Of a stretch of DNA of 52,575 bases, positions 26,157 to 34,482 are shown one piece after another. Within the stretch, counting starts at the first letter, position 1. Each line of letters begins with the position of its first letter. Source of the stretch: Paraeggerthella sp964369725 (GTDB taxonomy: Bacteria; Actinomycetota; Coriobacteriia; Coriobacteriales; Eggerthellaceae); assembly GCA_964369725.1 (NCBI GenBank), contig CAYJGC010000007.1:1-52575 (forward strand), given 5' to 3'. The notes below the pieces were generated by a model that did not search any database, was not told where the DNA came from, and saw only the letters and a program-made list of their open reading frames with translations. The translations under genes were made by a program, and so were the position numbers.

Positions 26157-26654
26157 ATGGCAAAAGAATCAAGTTTCGATGTAGTCTCAACAGTCGACAT
26201 GCAAGAGGTTGACAATGCATTTCAACAGGCCAAGAAAGAACTCGCTCAGCGCTATGACCTCAAGGACTCTGGTGCAACAATTTCTCTTGATAAGGCTAAG
26301 AAAATGGTAACTATTGAGGCGCCGGCAGATTTTGTTGCAACGCAGGTTATTGATGTACTTTCGACCAAGTTAATAAAACGCGGAATTGATTTAAACGCAC
26401 TCAACTGGTCAGATACTCAGGCTGCTGCAGGGCAAAGTGTAAGAAAGAGCGCCACCATCGTAGAAGGTATCGACAAGGAAACTGCAAGCAAAATCAATAA
26501 AGATATAAAGGCCACCAAAATCAAAGTAAAGGTTCAGATTGAAGGGGAAAAGCTTCGCATAAGCTCAGCCTCGCGTGATGTACTTCAAGAGGTCATATCC
26601 TTTCTCAAAGATCAAGACTATGGACAGCCCCTTCAATATCAAAACTATCGTTAA
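26157..26654 (+). CDS. yajQ: YajQ family nucleotide-binding protein
   Basis: YajQ-type proteins have two ferredoxin-like repeats; in some bacteria they bind cyclic di-GMP or phage transcription factors. The start MAKESSFDVVSTVDMQEVDNA, the AQRYDLKDS segment and KINKDIKATKIKVKVQIEGE are diagnostic. At 165 residues it is full length. ATG 26157 follows AAAGGA at the right distance; a longer frame from 26142 would include that site. The upstream intergenic part holds a weak dyad (26077-26104) without a T run. No cyclic-di-GMP enzyme is seen in the window. Confidence 0.92.
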   Translation: MAKESSFDVVSTVDMQEVDNAFQQAKKELAQRYDLKDSGATISLDKAKKMVTIEAPADFVATQVIDVLSTKLIKRGIDLNALNWSDTQAAAGQSVRKSATIVEGIDKETASKINKDIKATKIKVKVQIEGEKLRISSASRDVLQEVISFLKDQDYGQPLQYQNYR

Positions 26655-26671
26655 AAGAATGGCTTTAAACT

Positions 26672-28000
26672 ATGTCTCAAAGCACTAAAGTAAGTATTTC
26701 TCCATCTTCTATCGCATTTATCACCTTAGGGTGCGCTAAAAATGAAGTAGATACGCTCAACATGAAAAAACAATTGCGTTTAGCTGGATTCTCCTCAACC
26801 GAAAATCCCGAAGAGGCACAGGCAATCATAGTTAATACCTGCTCATTTATTCAAAGTGCAACCGAGGAGAGCCTTGCTGCGATTTTTGAAGCCGCAGAAT
26901 TGCCTAATATTGCCACAGGGGCACCTCTCATTGTAGCAGGGTGCATGCCTGCACGATATGGTGAGGATTTATCTGATGAACTGTTGGAAGCTCAAGCCTT
27001 TGTTCCTTGCAACAAAGAAGAAGACATTGTAGAGGTAGTTAAACAGGCTCTCGGAATAACCGCTGAGCTCATATCTACCAAGCAACAGCAGGAAATTGTT
27101 GCTGCTGCTCCAGAATTTATTTCCGCATCAGCTTATGTAAAGATATCTGACGGGTGCGATAGATTCTGCACCTACTGCACCATTCCTTCAATTCGCGGAC
27201 GATACCATAGCTTTCCTTATGAAGTTATTTATTCACAAGTAGTTGAACGTATTCAAGAAGGAGCACGGGAAATTGTGCTTATTGCACAAGATACCGGCAA
27301 TTGGGGGGTAGACTTCGAAAGTCCTCTCAGTCTTGCTTGGCTTATCGAGCAGCTTGCAGCCAGCTTTCCATCACAGTGGTTCCGTGTAATGTATATCCAA
27401 CCTGAAGGATTGTCCGATGAGCTTCTTCTAACTATAGAAAAGTTTCCTAATGTCTGCAACTATCTTGATATACCTTTACAGCATGTTGATAAGGACATCT
27501 TGGCAGCCATGAATAGAAGCGGATCTCAAGAAGAATTTTTTAATCTTGTTGCCCGTATTCGTAAGGCTATCTCATCCGTCACGTTAAGAACAACCTTTAT
27601 TGCTGGTTTCCCAGGAGAAACAGAAGAACAGTTTGAAGCGCTTTTAGATTTCATTGATGAAGATTTATTTGACTATGTAGGTGTATTCTCGTATTCCCGA
27701 GAAGAAGGTACTGCCGCCTATAACTTTGACTCACAAGTCGATGAAGACGAAAAGAATTACCGAACCCAACAAGTTAGAGACCGGGCAGATGCTCTTTGTC
27801 ACCAACGTGTTGCGAAACGCGTTGGTTCCACTTTTGAGGTATTAGTTGAGGGTATCGAAGAAGATGGACAGCTTTTTGGGCGTGCAATGTGTCAAGCTCC
27901 CGAAGTCGACGGTGTTGTTTACTTAGAGGAGGGGATTGTGGGGGAGATAAAAACCATCACCATTACCGATACTCTTCTTTATGAAATGGAAGGCAATTAA
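26672..28000 (+). CDS. rimO: Ribosomal protein S12 methylthiotransferase RimO
   Basis: RimO adds a methylthio group to an Asp of ribosomal protein S12. The UPF0004 cysteines are in TLGCAKNEVD, NTCSFI and VAGCMPA; LGCAKN and NTCSF are RimO signatures. The radical SAM motif is CDRFCTYCTIPSIRGR. A C-terminal TRAM domain ends the protein. At 442 residues it is normal. The ribosome-binding site is weak. The stop is two bases before the pgsA-cinA start, so the two are likely translated from one mRNA. This is one of three methylthiotransferases in the window. Confidence 0.95.
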   Translation: MSQSTKVSISPSSIAFITLGCAKNEVDTLNMKKQLRLAGFSSTENPEEAQAIIVNTCSFIQSATEESLAAIFEAAELPNIATGAPLIVAGCMPARYGEDLSDELLEAQAFVPCNKEEDIVEVVKQALGITAELISTKQQQEIVAAAPEFISASAYVKISDGCDRFCTYCTIPSIRGRYHSFPYEVIYSQVVERIQEGAREIVLIAQDTGNWGVDFESPLSLAWLIEQLAASFPSQWFRVMYIQPEGLSDELLLTIEKFPNVCNYLDIPLQHVDKDILAAMNRSGSQEEFFNLVARIRKAISSVTLRTTFIAGFPGETEEQFEALLDFIDEDLFDYVGVFSYSREEGTAAYNFDSQVDEDEKNYRTQQVRDRADALCHQRVAKRVGSTFEVLVEGIEEDGQLFGRAMCQAPEVDGVVYLEEGIVGEIKTITITDTLLYEMEGN

Positions 28001-28002
28001 AG

Positions 28003-29193
28003 ATGACAAAAACACCTCGTAGTTTGTCTGAATCAAGCAATACTCTTTGGACACCGGCTAATATTGTTACCATGGTGCGCATCTGCTTGGTTCCTGTTTT
28101 TGTTGTTATTCTCTTAAGTCCCTGGCCTCAGTTTTTTGGGCTTCCTGACTCTATAGATAACTCAAAAAGCTTAATTGCTGCAGGTGTATTCATACTTATC
28201 TCTTGTACTGATTGGCTGGATGGCTATCTTGCAAGAAGTCGTGGTGAGGTTACCGACTTCGGCAAATTTATGGATCCTTTAGCTGATAAAATCCTGGTAA
28301 CAGCCGCTCTTTTAGCACTTATAGAATTGGGTTCATTGCCGAGCTGGGTCGTTCTTATCATTCTCACACGCGAATTCATTGTCTCAGGAGTCAGAATGAT
28401 AGCTGCTAATGAAGGAATGGTTATTGCTGCTAGTTGGTATGGTAAAGCCAAGACTGTATTTCAAATGATAGCCGTTGTGCTTTTCACCATTAAGGATAGC
28501 TATATGGTCGGGAGCGTTTTCGAAGCGCTTGGTGACTGGCTGTGGGTACTCAGCTGGGTAGTAATGATCATTGCTCTCATTTTTACCATGCTTTCTATGA
28601 TTGACTATATATCGCGTGCACGTCACCTCATTGGCTTTAGCAAAAAAGGCACCTCAAAAAACGAAAGCCCTCTTTGCGAAAAGCCTTTAGAAATTGATTT
28701 CAACACAAACGACATTATGCAGCTCGCAGATAAGATTATAAGCAAGGCGACTGAGAAGAACATCTCTCTTGGAACAGCGGAAAGTCTTACCGGCGGCCTT
28801 ATTGCAGCAACACTTACTTCAGTTGCTGGAAGCTCACAAGTAATGCGTGGGGGGATTGTTAGCTATGCCACGGAAGTAAAGCAAAACGTATTACAGGTAG
28901 ATTCTCTGACCATAAAAAACGAGGGAGTAGTAAGCGAAAAAACAGCGCGCGATATGGTTACCGGAGCTCAAGGTATCCTCAACTGTGACGTCTGCATTGC
29001 TGTTACAGGATTAGCAGGGCCAACAGGAGGAACCGATGAAGTCCCTATAGGAACCGTATGGCTCGCAGTCTCAGTAGAAAATGACATCTTAAGCACAAAG
29101 TTAAGCCTTAGTGGCTCACGTGATGAAATACGAAGTCAAACGGTCAGCGCTTCCCTCGAAATACTTCTTACTATGCTGGAGAAAACTGCATAA
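28003..29193 (+). CDS. pgsA: PgsA-CinA fusion: phosphatidylglycerophosphate synthase plus NMN deamidase-type domain
   Basis: Two enzymes are joined in one frame with no break. Residues about 15-210 are a CDP-alcohol phosphatidyltransferase with several membrane spans and the full D-x2-DG-x2-AR-x8-G-x3-D-x3-D motif (DWLDGYLARSRGEVTDF and GKFMDPLAD). Residues about 235-396 are a CinA C-terminal (PncC-type) domain with TAESLTGGLIAATLTSV, GGIVSYATEVK and VTGLAGPTGG, which in homologues deamidates nicotinamide mononucleotide. A short hydrophilic linker (about 212-234) joins them. In most bacteria pgsA and cinA are adjacent separate genes. Fusion keeps the usual pgsA-cinA-recA order. It starts two bases after rimO. 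Confidence 0.93.
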   Translation: MTKTPRSLSESSNTLWTPANIVTMVRICLVPVFVVILLSPWPQFFGLPDSIDNSKSLIAAGVFILISCTDWLDGYLARSRGEVTDFGKFMDPLADKILVTAALLALIELGSLPSWVVLIILTREFIVSGVRMIAANEGMVIAASWYGKAKTVFQMIAVVLFTIKDSYMVGSVFEALGDWLWVLSWVVMIIALIFTMLSMIDYISRARHLIGFSKKGTSKNESPLCEKPLEIDFNTNDIMQLADKIISKATEKNISLGTAESLTGGLIAATLTSVAGSSQVMRGGIVSYATEVKQNVLQVDSLTIKNEGVVSEKTARDMVTGAQGILNCDVCIAVTGLAGPTGGTDEVPIGTVWLAVSVENDILSTKLSLSGSRDEIRSQTVSASLEILLTMLEKTA

Positions 29194-29302
29194 TTCGCGG
29201 TAGGGCAAATCAGGCTAGATTTCTCAAAGATTTACACAAGATGCAGCCGAGGTTTATCAGAAACTTCTTCTCTATACTATTTGTGACGTAAAAAAATACA
29301 CC

Positions 29303-29330
29303 TTGACCGTCAAACAAATGTTCGTATAAT
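29303..29330 (+). promoter_or_regulatory. recA promoter
   Basis: TTGACC (29303-29308) and a perfect TATAAT (29325-29330) are separated by 16 bases. Transcription would begin about 30 bases before the recA ATG, whose ribosome-binding site is AAAGGAG. A LexA-type box lies between the two elements. Confidence 0.8.
29311..29324 (+). promoter_or_regulatory. LexA-type SOS box in the recA promoter
   Basis: CAAACAAATGTTCG resembles the Gram-positive LexA box CGAAC-N4-GTTCG, with one change in the left half. It fills most of the spacer between -35 and -10, so a bound LexA would block RNA polymerase. Confidence 0.72.
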
Positions 29331-29367
29331 ATAGAAAATGAAGTAGGTTTCCACAAAGGAGATTGAG

Positions 29368-30426
29368 ATGAACCAAGAGAAATCAAAAATGCTAAAACTC
29401 ACTACCGACCAAATTGAAACTAAATTTGGTAAAGGTTCTATCATGAAGTATAGCGAAGGTCAGGTTGGGCTTGGAGTTGAAGCAATACCTACCGGTGCAT
29501 TACCTCTAGATACTGCCTTGGGCATAGGTGGAGTCCCACGAGGAAGAATTGTAGAAATTTATGGACCTGAATCTAGTGGTAAGACAACCCTCGCTCTTCA
29601 AATTCTTGCTGAAGCGCAAGCCTTAGGAGGAATCGTCGCCTTCATTGACGCAGAACATGCTCTTGATCCAGTATATGCAGCAAGACTCGGCGTTGATATC
29701 GACGAAGTTCTCATTTCTCAACCTGACACTGGCGAACAAGCATTAGAAATCTGCGATATGTTGGTGCGATCTGGAGCGATTGACTGCATAATCATTGACT
29801 CAGTAGCAGCTCTTGTCCCAAAAGCAGAAATTGAAGGAGAAATTGGTGACACACAGGTTGGTCTGCAGGCACGTCTGATGTCTCAAGCTCTACGTAAGCT
29901 TGCAGGTTCACTTTCTAAATCAAATACAACTTGCATTTTCATTAATCAACTAAGAGAGAAAATCGGGGTTATGTTTGGCAGCCCCGAAACCACGACTGGC
30001 GGGCGAGCTCTTAAGTTCTTCTCGAGTGTACGCATAGACATTCGACGCATAGACTCAATAAAAAAAGATGGCGAAGTAGTCGGAAATCGTGTGCGCGCAA
30101 AAGTAGTAAAAAACAAAGTTGCACCGCCATTTCGCCAAGCCGAGTTTGACCTTATGTACGGTGAGGGTATTTCGCGTGAGGGCTGCATCGTAGATATGGC
30201 AGTAGAATCTGGAGTGGCTAAAAAAAGCGGAGCATGGTACACCTATGGTGAAGTACGTTTAGGACAAGGACGAGAAGCTGCAAAACAAACTCTTAAAGAC
30301 AATCCTGACATGAGAGACGAGCTTGAGATTAAAGTTAGAGAAGCCTATGACGTTCCTATCATTACAAGAAGTATTGAAGAATCTGACACTTTGAATCCTG
30401 TTGCAAAACCAAAAGGCAAGAAGTAA
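29368..30426 (+). CDS. recA: Recombinase RecA
   Basis: RecA forms filaments on single-stranded DNA, drives strand exchange, and triggers LexA self-cleavage. Walker A is GPESSGKTT, Walker B ends in IIIDSVAALVP, and the loop INQLREKIGVMFGSPETTTGG is present. At 352 residues it is full length, without an intein. AAAGGAG lies just upstream of the ATG. The promoter carries a LexA-type box, and recX follows after three bases, as is usual. Together with lexA about 9 kb away, the core SOS circuit lies in this window. Confidence 0.98.
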   Translation: MNQEKSKMLKLTTDQIETKFGKGSIMKYSEGQVGLGVEAIPTGALPLDTALGIGGVPRGRIVEIYGPESSGKTTLALQILAEAQALGGIVAFIDAEHALDPVYAARLGVDIDEVLISQPDTGEQALEICDMLVRSGAIDCIIIDSVAALVPKAEIEGEIGDTQVGLQARLMSQALRKLAGSLSKSNTTCIFINQLREKIGVMFGSPETTTGGRALKFFSSVRIDIRRIDSIKKDGEVVGNRVRAKVVKNKVAPPFRQAEFDLMYGEGISREGCIVDMAVESGVAKKSGAWYTYGEVRLGQGREAAKQTLKDNPDMRDELEIKVREAYDVPIITRSIEESDTLNPVAKPKGKK

Positions 30427-30429
30427 AGA

Positions 30430-31077
30430 ATGAGCCATTCAGATGACATTTTGGCAGAACTTCGCTTAAAGGTTGCACAGATAGAGCAGGAAAAGAAGTC
30501 TCATCGTACTAAAACAATTAACAACCACTCAATAACAGATGGATCTGCTTCTCAAATTGAAAGAAACACCTCGCCCTACCGTGTGGTTTCCTCAAGCAGA
30601 GCATCAAAAAACCCGGCGCACGAAAATGCTTTTTCAAAGATTAAACGTCTTGCTTGTATGCGCGAACAGTCAAGTGCTGCGCTTCGCAAGAGACTAGTTA
30701 AAGAAGGATACGGTGAAACGGAGGTAGAAGAAGCGCTTGAGCGCGCCATAAGCTGTGGGTTAATTGACGATCTGCGCTTTGCAGAAGTTCTTATTCGAAG
30801 TCGCTTTTCACAGGGTCGCGGGGTTCAGGGAATACTAAGGGAACTACATGATCTTGAAATCACACAAGAAAACGTTTTGAAATACCTTGAAGAACAGCAA
30901 TTGAATTCTGATTCTGAAGAAACAAGGGCGTTGAATCTGCTTAACAGAAAACCACCTCGCGCCAAAAACAAAAGAGAAGCCGCCTATAGGAAGCTTATTC
31001 AGAACGGTTACAGCTCTTCAACCTCTTCAACAGTAGCTCGTCAGTGGTATGAATCTATAAGCAGTCATGCTACCTAG
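30430..31077 (+). CDS. recX: RecA regulator RecX
   Basis: RecX binds RecA filaments and limits their extension and ATPase. The triple three-helix repeats are seen from about residue 70 (AFSKIKRLACMREQSSAALRK, GLIDDLRFAEVLIRSR, GRGVQGILRELHDLEI). The first 65 residues are a poorly conserved hydrophilic region. At 215 residues the size is typical of actinobacterial forms. It begins three bases after the recA stop, so it shares the SOS promoter. Confidence 0.9.
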   Translation: MSHSDDILAELRLKVAQIEQEKKSHRTKTINNHSITDGSASQIERNTSPYRVVSSSRASKNPAHENAFSKIKRLACMREQSSAALRKRLVKEGYGETEVEEALERAISCGLIDDLRFAEVLIRSRFSQGRGVQGILRELHDLEITQENVLKYLEEQQLNSDSEETRALNLLNRKPPRAKNKREAAYRKLIQNGYSSSTSSTVARQWYESISSHAT

Positions 31078-31303
31078 TGAAATTTTTAGACGGATTTTAT
31101 ATCGCCCCTATTATAAATACCCTACAAGCGTTATTATGTTTAGTTGTTTGAGTTAACGCACTTCACTTGGTGCTTTCTTATAGATACACATATACGCAGC
31201 TTCAAGCTTCGCGTGCGTTCTCTCATACCCAGCCTTGTCTGGAATTATTGACCTCAACGGATATATTAAACATTGAACGCACACGAAATGAAAGGGGGAG
31301 CGT

Positions 31304-32839
31304 ATGCTTGAAGTCATAATTTGGCTAATTGCAGGTGCAGTTGTTGGCATCGCTCTTGGATTTGTTATCACACGCTATCTCGCAAATGCTTCTACAAAAA
31401 AAGCGGCGCAAGAAGCAGAGTCTGTGGTTTCAGATGCAAAGCGCCAAGCAGAAACGCTACGTCGAGAAGCCATAGTTGAAGCAAAAGATGAAGCTCTCAA
31501 ATTAAAACAAGAAGCACAGGCAGAAAACAAGGAGCGCATGAAAGAAGTACGCGCTGCTGAATCAAGGCTCTCGCAACGAGAAGATTCACTAGACAAGCGC
31601 ACCGAATCGCTCGATTCACGTGAACATCAAATTTCTTCTATGCAAGGGCAGCTTGACCGCCGTGAACGAGACCTAGGGGGAATAGAAAAAGAACTAAACC
31701 AACGCCTCGTAACCGTTGCTGGCATGACTACAGAGGAAGCAAAAACCGAACTCTTAGATAACGTCAGAGATGAAGTGACCCATGCCTCAGCCGCAATAAT
31801 TCGCGACTCAGAAATGCGCACGAAAGCAGAAGCTGACAAAAAAGCTCGTTCTATTTTGAGTTTGGCTATTCAACGTGTTGCTGCAGACCATGCAGCAGAA
31901 ACAACCGTTTCTGCTATACACATCCCTTCAGACGATTTGAAAGGCCGCATAATCGGCCGTGAAGGCCGCAATATCCGCTCTTTTGAGCAGTTGACAGGAA
32001 CTAACCTCATAATTGACGATACCCCTGAATGCGTAACCATCTCTTGCTTCGACCCGGTACGCCGTGAAATAGGCAGAGTAACCATGGAAAACCTTGTAGC
32101 AGATGGACGCATCCATCCAGCACGCATCGAGGAAATGTTTCACAAAGCAGAATCATTAGTAAATCAACGCATACAAGAAGCGGGCGAGCAAGCCAGCTTT
32201 GATACAGGGATTCACGATTTGCACCCAGAACTCGTTCGCACCCTTGGCCGACTTCGCTACCGTACATCTTATGGACAAAATGTACTTAATCATTCTCTCG
32301 AAGTGGCGTATCTCGCTGGCGTAATGGCTTCTGAGTTAGGCCTCGATCCCGTTCCAGCCAAGCGCGCCGGCCTTTTGCATGATTTAGGAAAGGCCGTAGA
32401 TCACGAGGTTGAAGGTGGTCACGCAGTTATTGGTGCTGACTTAGCGCGTCGCTTCGGTGAAAAACCAGACATTATTCATGCAATAGAAGCTCACCATAAC
32501 GATGTAGAGCCTTCTAGCGTGTTGGCAGTACTTATACAAGCTTCGGATGCAGTTTCTGCAGCTCGTCCCGGTGCTAGGAAAGAAACGCTCGATGCCTACG
32601 TTAAGCGTTTGGAAAAATTGGAAGAAATTGCAAACTCCTACAAGGGAGTTGAGCGTACCCATGCAATTCAAGCAGGGCGCGAAGTACGCGTCATGGTAGA
32701 ACCTACCGTAGTAGATGAATCTACTACCACCGTCCTTGCGCATGATATTGCACAACGCATTGAGAACGAAATGCAGTACCCCGGTCAGGTAAAAGTTGTA
32801 GTCATTCGCGAAAGTCGCGCTATAGGAATAGCCAAGTAG
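31304..32839 (+). CDS. rny: Ribonuclease Y
   Basis: RNase Y is a membrane-anchored endoribonuclease that starts mRNA decay. The order is one N-terminal membrane span (residues 4-27), a long coiled coil (30-190), a KH domain (RIIGREGRNIRSFEQLTG) and an HD domain with LLHDLGKAVDHE. At 511 residues it is typical. AAAGGGGGAG precedes the ATG. RNase Y is common in Bacillota and rarer in Actinobacteria. It is followed 11 bases later by a GHKL ATPase gene, at the place where ymdB often stands in Bacillota. Confidence 0.97.
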   Translation: MLEVIIWLIAGAVVGIALGFVITRYLANASTKKAAQEAESVVSDAKRQAETLRREAIVEAKDEALKLKQEAQAENKERMKEVRAAESRLSQREDSLDKRTESLDSREHQISSMQGQLDRRERDLGGIEKELNQRLVTVAGMTTEEAKTELLDNVRDEVTHASAAIIRDSEMRTKAEADKKARSILSLAIQRVAADHAAETTVSAIHIPSDDLKGRIIGREGRNIRSFEQLTGTNLIIDDTPECVTISCFDPVRREIGRVTMENLVADGRIHPARIEEMFHKAESLVNQRIQEAGEQASFDTGIHDLHPELVRTLGRLRYRTSYGQNVLNHSLEVAYLAGVMASELGLDPVPAKRAGLLHDLGKAVDHEVEGGHAVIGADLARRFGEKPDIIHAIEAHHNDVEPSSVLAVLIQASDAVSAARPGARKETLDAYVKRLEKLEEIANSYKGVERTHAIQAGREVRVMVEPTVVDESTTTVLAHDIAQRIENEMQYPGQVKVVVIRESRAIGIAK

Positions 32840-32850
32840 TCATTAAAATC

Positions 32851-33951
32851 ATGACAAAAGATTCACTCTCAGATTTTATTGAAGAAGTTTGTGGTGAAAG
32901 CCACCTCCGGGTCGAGACCGACCTTGGAGGTGGCTTTGTTCGTCTCTGTACCTCTGAGGCACAACGCCGTCAGGCTGCTCACGACATCCGGTCTACAGAA
33001 GATATTGTTATTGAAATGCTTCGCAATGCACGCGACGCTCATGCATGCAATATTTTTCTTGCATTCACGCGTGACAGCCAATCTCGTAAGCTTGTTATGC
33101 TTGATGACGGTGATGGCATCCCTACATCAATGCATGAAACGATTTTTGAGCCACGAGTAACGTCCAAACTCAATAGCTTCCACGTTGACAAATGGGGAGT
33201 GCATGGAAGAGGAATGGCGCTTTATTCAATCGCAGTAAACGCCAAATCTGCCTACGTAGTAACTTCAGACCTCAAAAAGGGAACGTCCTTCTCTGTTGAG
33301 ACTAATCTCATAAACCTCCCTGAAAAAACTGATCAATCAACATTTCCTACCTTTTTTTTAAATGAATCTAACAAGGTAAGTATTAGAGGCCCTAAGAATA
33401 TTTTACGGTCCGCGTGCGAATTTGCAATTGAATCTCGTGATACTTGTAATGTTTTCATTGGTTCGACAACGGACATTGCAGCGACTCTTTATTATTATGG
33501 TACTACTTCATTATCTTCATCGAGTCGCATTTTTTGTAACGACTCATCACAACTTGAGGTATGCAAACGCCTAGCAATTGCTGCCGATCCCGCTTGCTTT
33601 TCACGAGAGGCTAAGGCTTTAGGGTTAGAGCTGTCTGAAAGGTCCGCTCGAAGAATTTTAGATAGCGAAATTAAACCTTTAGAGCCATTGCTTAACCAAA
33701 TTACTATACAAGAGCTTCATACGTCATCAAAGACTCAACGAGAGGCAAATAACTCGAAACCTCAATTAGACTCACTTGACCAAAGAAACGTAAAGATAAC
33801 CCTAGAAGATACCCAAGATTTTGTAAATAGCATTACATGCGCATACCAAGATCTTGCGAGAGATTACTTCCTTGAGCCTGATATCAGCCCACTCGTCTCA
33901 ATTTCAAAAAGGGAGATTTCTATTAAAATTCCTCTCCATAAGCTACGCTAA
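32851..33951 (+). CDS. Stand-alone GHKL (HATPase) protein, unknown
   Basis: A 366-residue protein with a complete Bergerat ATP fold but no recognised partner domain. The N-box is EMLRNARDAHA (Glu55, Asn59), the G1 box LDDGDGIP (Asp85, Gly87, Gly89), then IFEPRVTSK, then the G2 box GVHGRGMALYSIA (116-128). The histidine-kinase phospho-acceptor helix, the MutL endonuclease motif and Hsp90 middle domain are not seen. The C-terminal part (about 170-366) matches no family known to me. It lies between rny and spoVS, 11 bases after rny, and so probably shares its transcript. A very strong hairpin lies in the first 30 codons. The ATPase fold is certain; the role is unknown. Confidence 0.85.
   Translation: MTKDSLSDFIEEVCGESHLRVETDLGGGFVRLCTSEAQRRQAAHDIRSTEDIVIEMLRNARDAHACNIFLAFTRDSQSRKLVMLDDGDGIPTSMHETIFEPRVTSKLNSFHVDKWGVHGRGMALYSIAVNAKSAYVVTSDLKKGTSFSVETNLINLPEKTDQSTFPTFFLNESNKVSIRGPKNILRSACEFAIESRDTCNVFIGSTTDIAATLYYYGTTSLSSSSRIFCNDSSQLEVCKRLAIAADPACFSREAKALGLELSERSARRILDSEIKPLEPLLNQITIQELHTSSKTQREANNSKPQLDSLDQRNVKITLEDTQDFVNSITCAYQDLARDYFLEPDISPLVSISKREISIKIPLHKLR
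32897..32937 (+). other. Strong hairpin inside the 5' end of the GHKL gene
   Basis: AAAGCCACCTCC (32897-32908) pairs perfectly with GGAGGTGGCTTT (32926-32937). Inside the loop, GGTC (910-913 of this thousand) pairs with GACC (920-923), extending the helix by four pairs plus a G-U. The stem covers codons 16-29. It is followed by GTTCGTC rather than a T run. The 3' arm contains a GGAGGTGG Shine-Dalgarno-like sequence. It may be a weak terminator, an attenuator, or a translation brake. Confidence 0.6.
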
Positions 33952-34043
33952 GAAGCCGCCGTGAGCACTCCTTGTAGCACCTAAGAAATTCAAGCAAGAA
34001 TGCTTTAGGAAGCAGGGATTTAATATAAAAAATTGCACTCATC

Positions 34044-34072
34044 TTGCACAGATTTAACGAAATAGATATGAT
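34044..34072 (+). promoter_or_regulatory. Promoter of spoVS-miaB-miaA-hflX
   Basis: TTGCAC (34044-34049) and TATGAT (34067-34072) are separated by 17 bases. Transcription would start about 54 bases before the spoVS ATG. The spoVS block is thus likely to be transcribed separately from rny. Confidence 0.7.
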
Positions 34073-34132
34073 GTTTCATGCAAAAAAATACAAGCAAACA
34101 CACTCGTAACGAACTAAATGTAAAGGATATAC

Positions 34133-34453
34133 ATGTCTGAGTCATACCAAAAGCCTATCGATGGCTGTTTGAAGGTGTCTTCAAAATCATCTCCCGCGTC
34201 AGTTGCTGGCGCTATCGCAGGTATGATTAAGGATCAAGTACCTGTTGAAATCCAAGCGGTTGGCGCGGGTGCAGTCAATCAAGCGGTTAAAGCTATCGCG
34301 ATATCACGCGGTTTTCTCTCTCCGGTAGGCATTGAAATCGTCTGCACGCCCTCGTTCGCGGATATTGTTATTAACGGTGAATACCGAACAGCAATTCGGT
34401 TTGCAATTGAGCGCCGCAGCGGAACCCAAGCTGACACACACGAGAAAATCTAA
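34133..34453 (+). CDS. spoVS: SpoVS-related (Alba-like) protein
   Basis: Residues 12-95 match SpoVS: LKVSSKSSPASVAGAIAGMI, EIQAVGAGAVNQAVKAIAISRG and GEYRTAIRFAIERR. SpoVS is a small Alba-like nucleic-acid-binding fold, needed late in Bacillus sporulation but also found in non-sporulating bacteria. Length is 106 residues, with short extensions at both ends. AAAGGAT precedes the ATG. No other sporulation gene is in the window. Its neighbours (RNase Y upstream, the tRNA-modifying MiaB and MiaA downstream) suggest an RNA-related job, which remains an inference. Confidence 0.93.
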   Translation: MSESYQKPIDGCLKVSSKSSPASVAGAIAGMIKDQVPVEIQAVGAGAVNQAVKAIAISRGFLSPVGIEIVCTPSFADIVINGEYRTAIRFAIERRSGTQADTHEKI

Positions 34454-34482
34454 CTCCCAAGTCTATAAATGCAAGGATCTTT

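Noticed and set aside
33541..33951. MutL endonuclease C-terminal domain in the GHKL protein
   Set aside because: The DQHA(X)2E(X)4E-type metal motif and the CPHGRP motif of MutL are not present.
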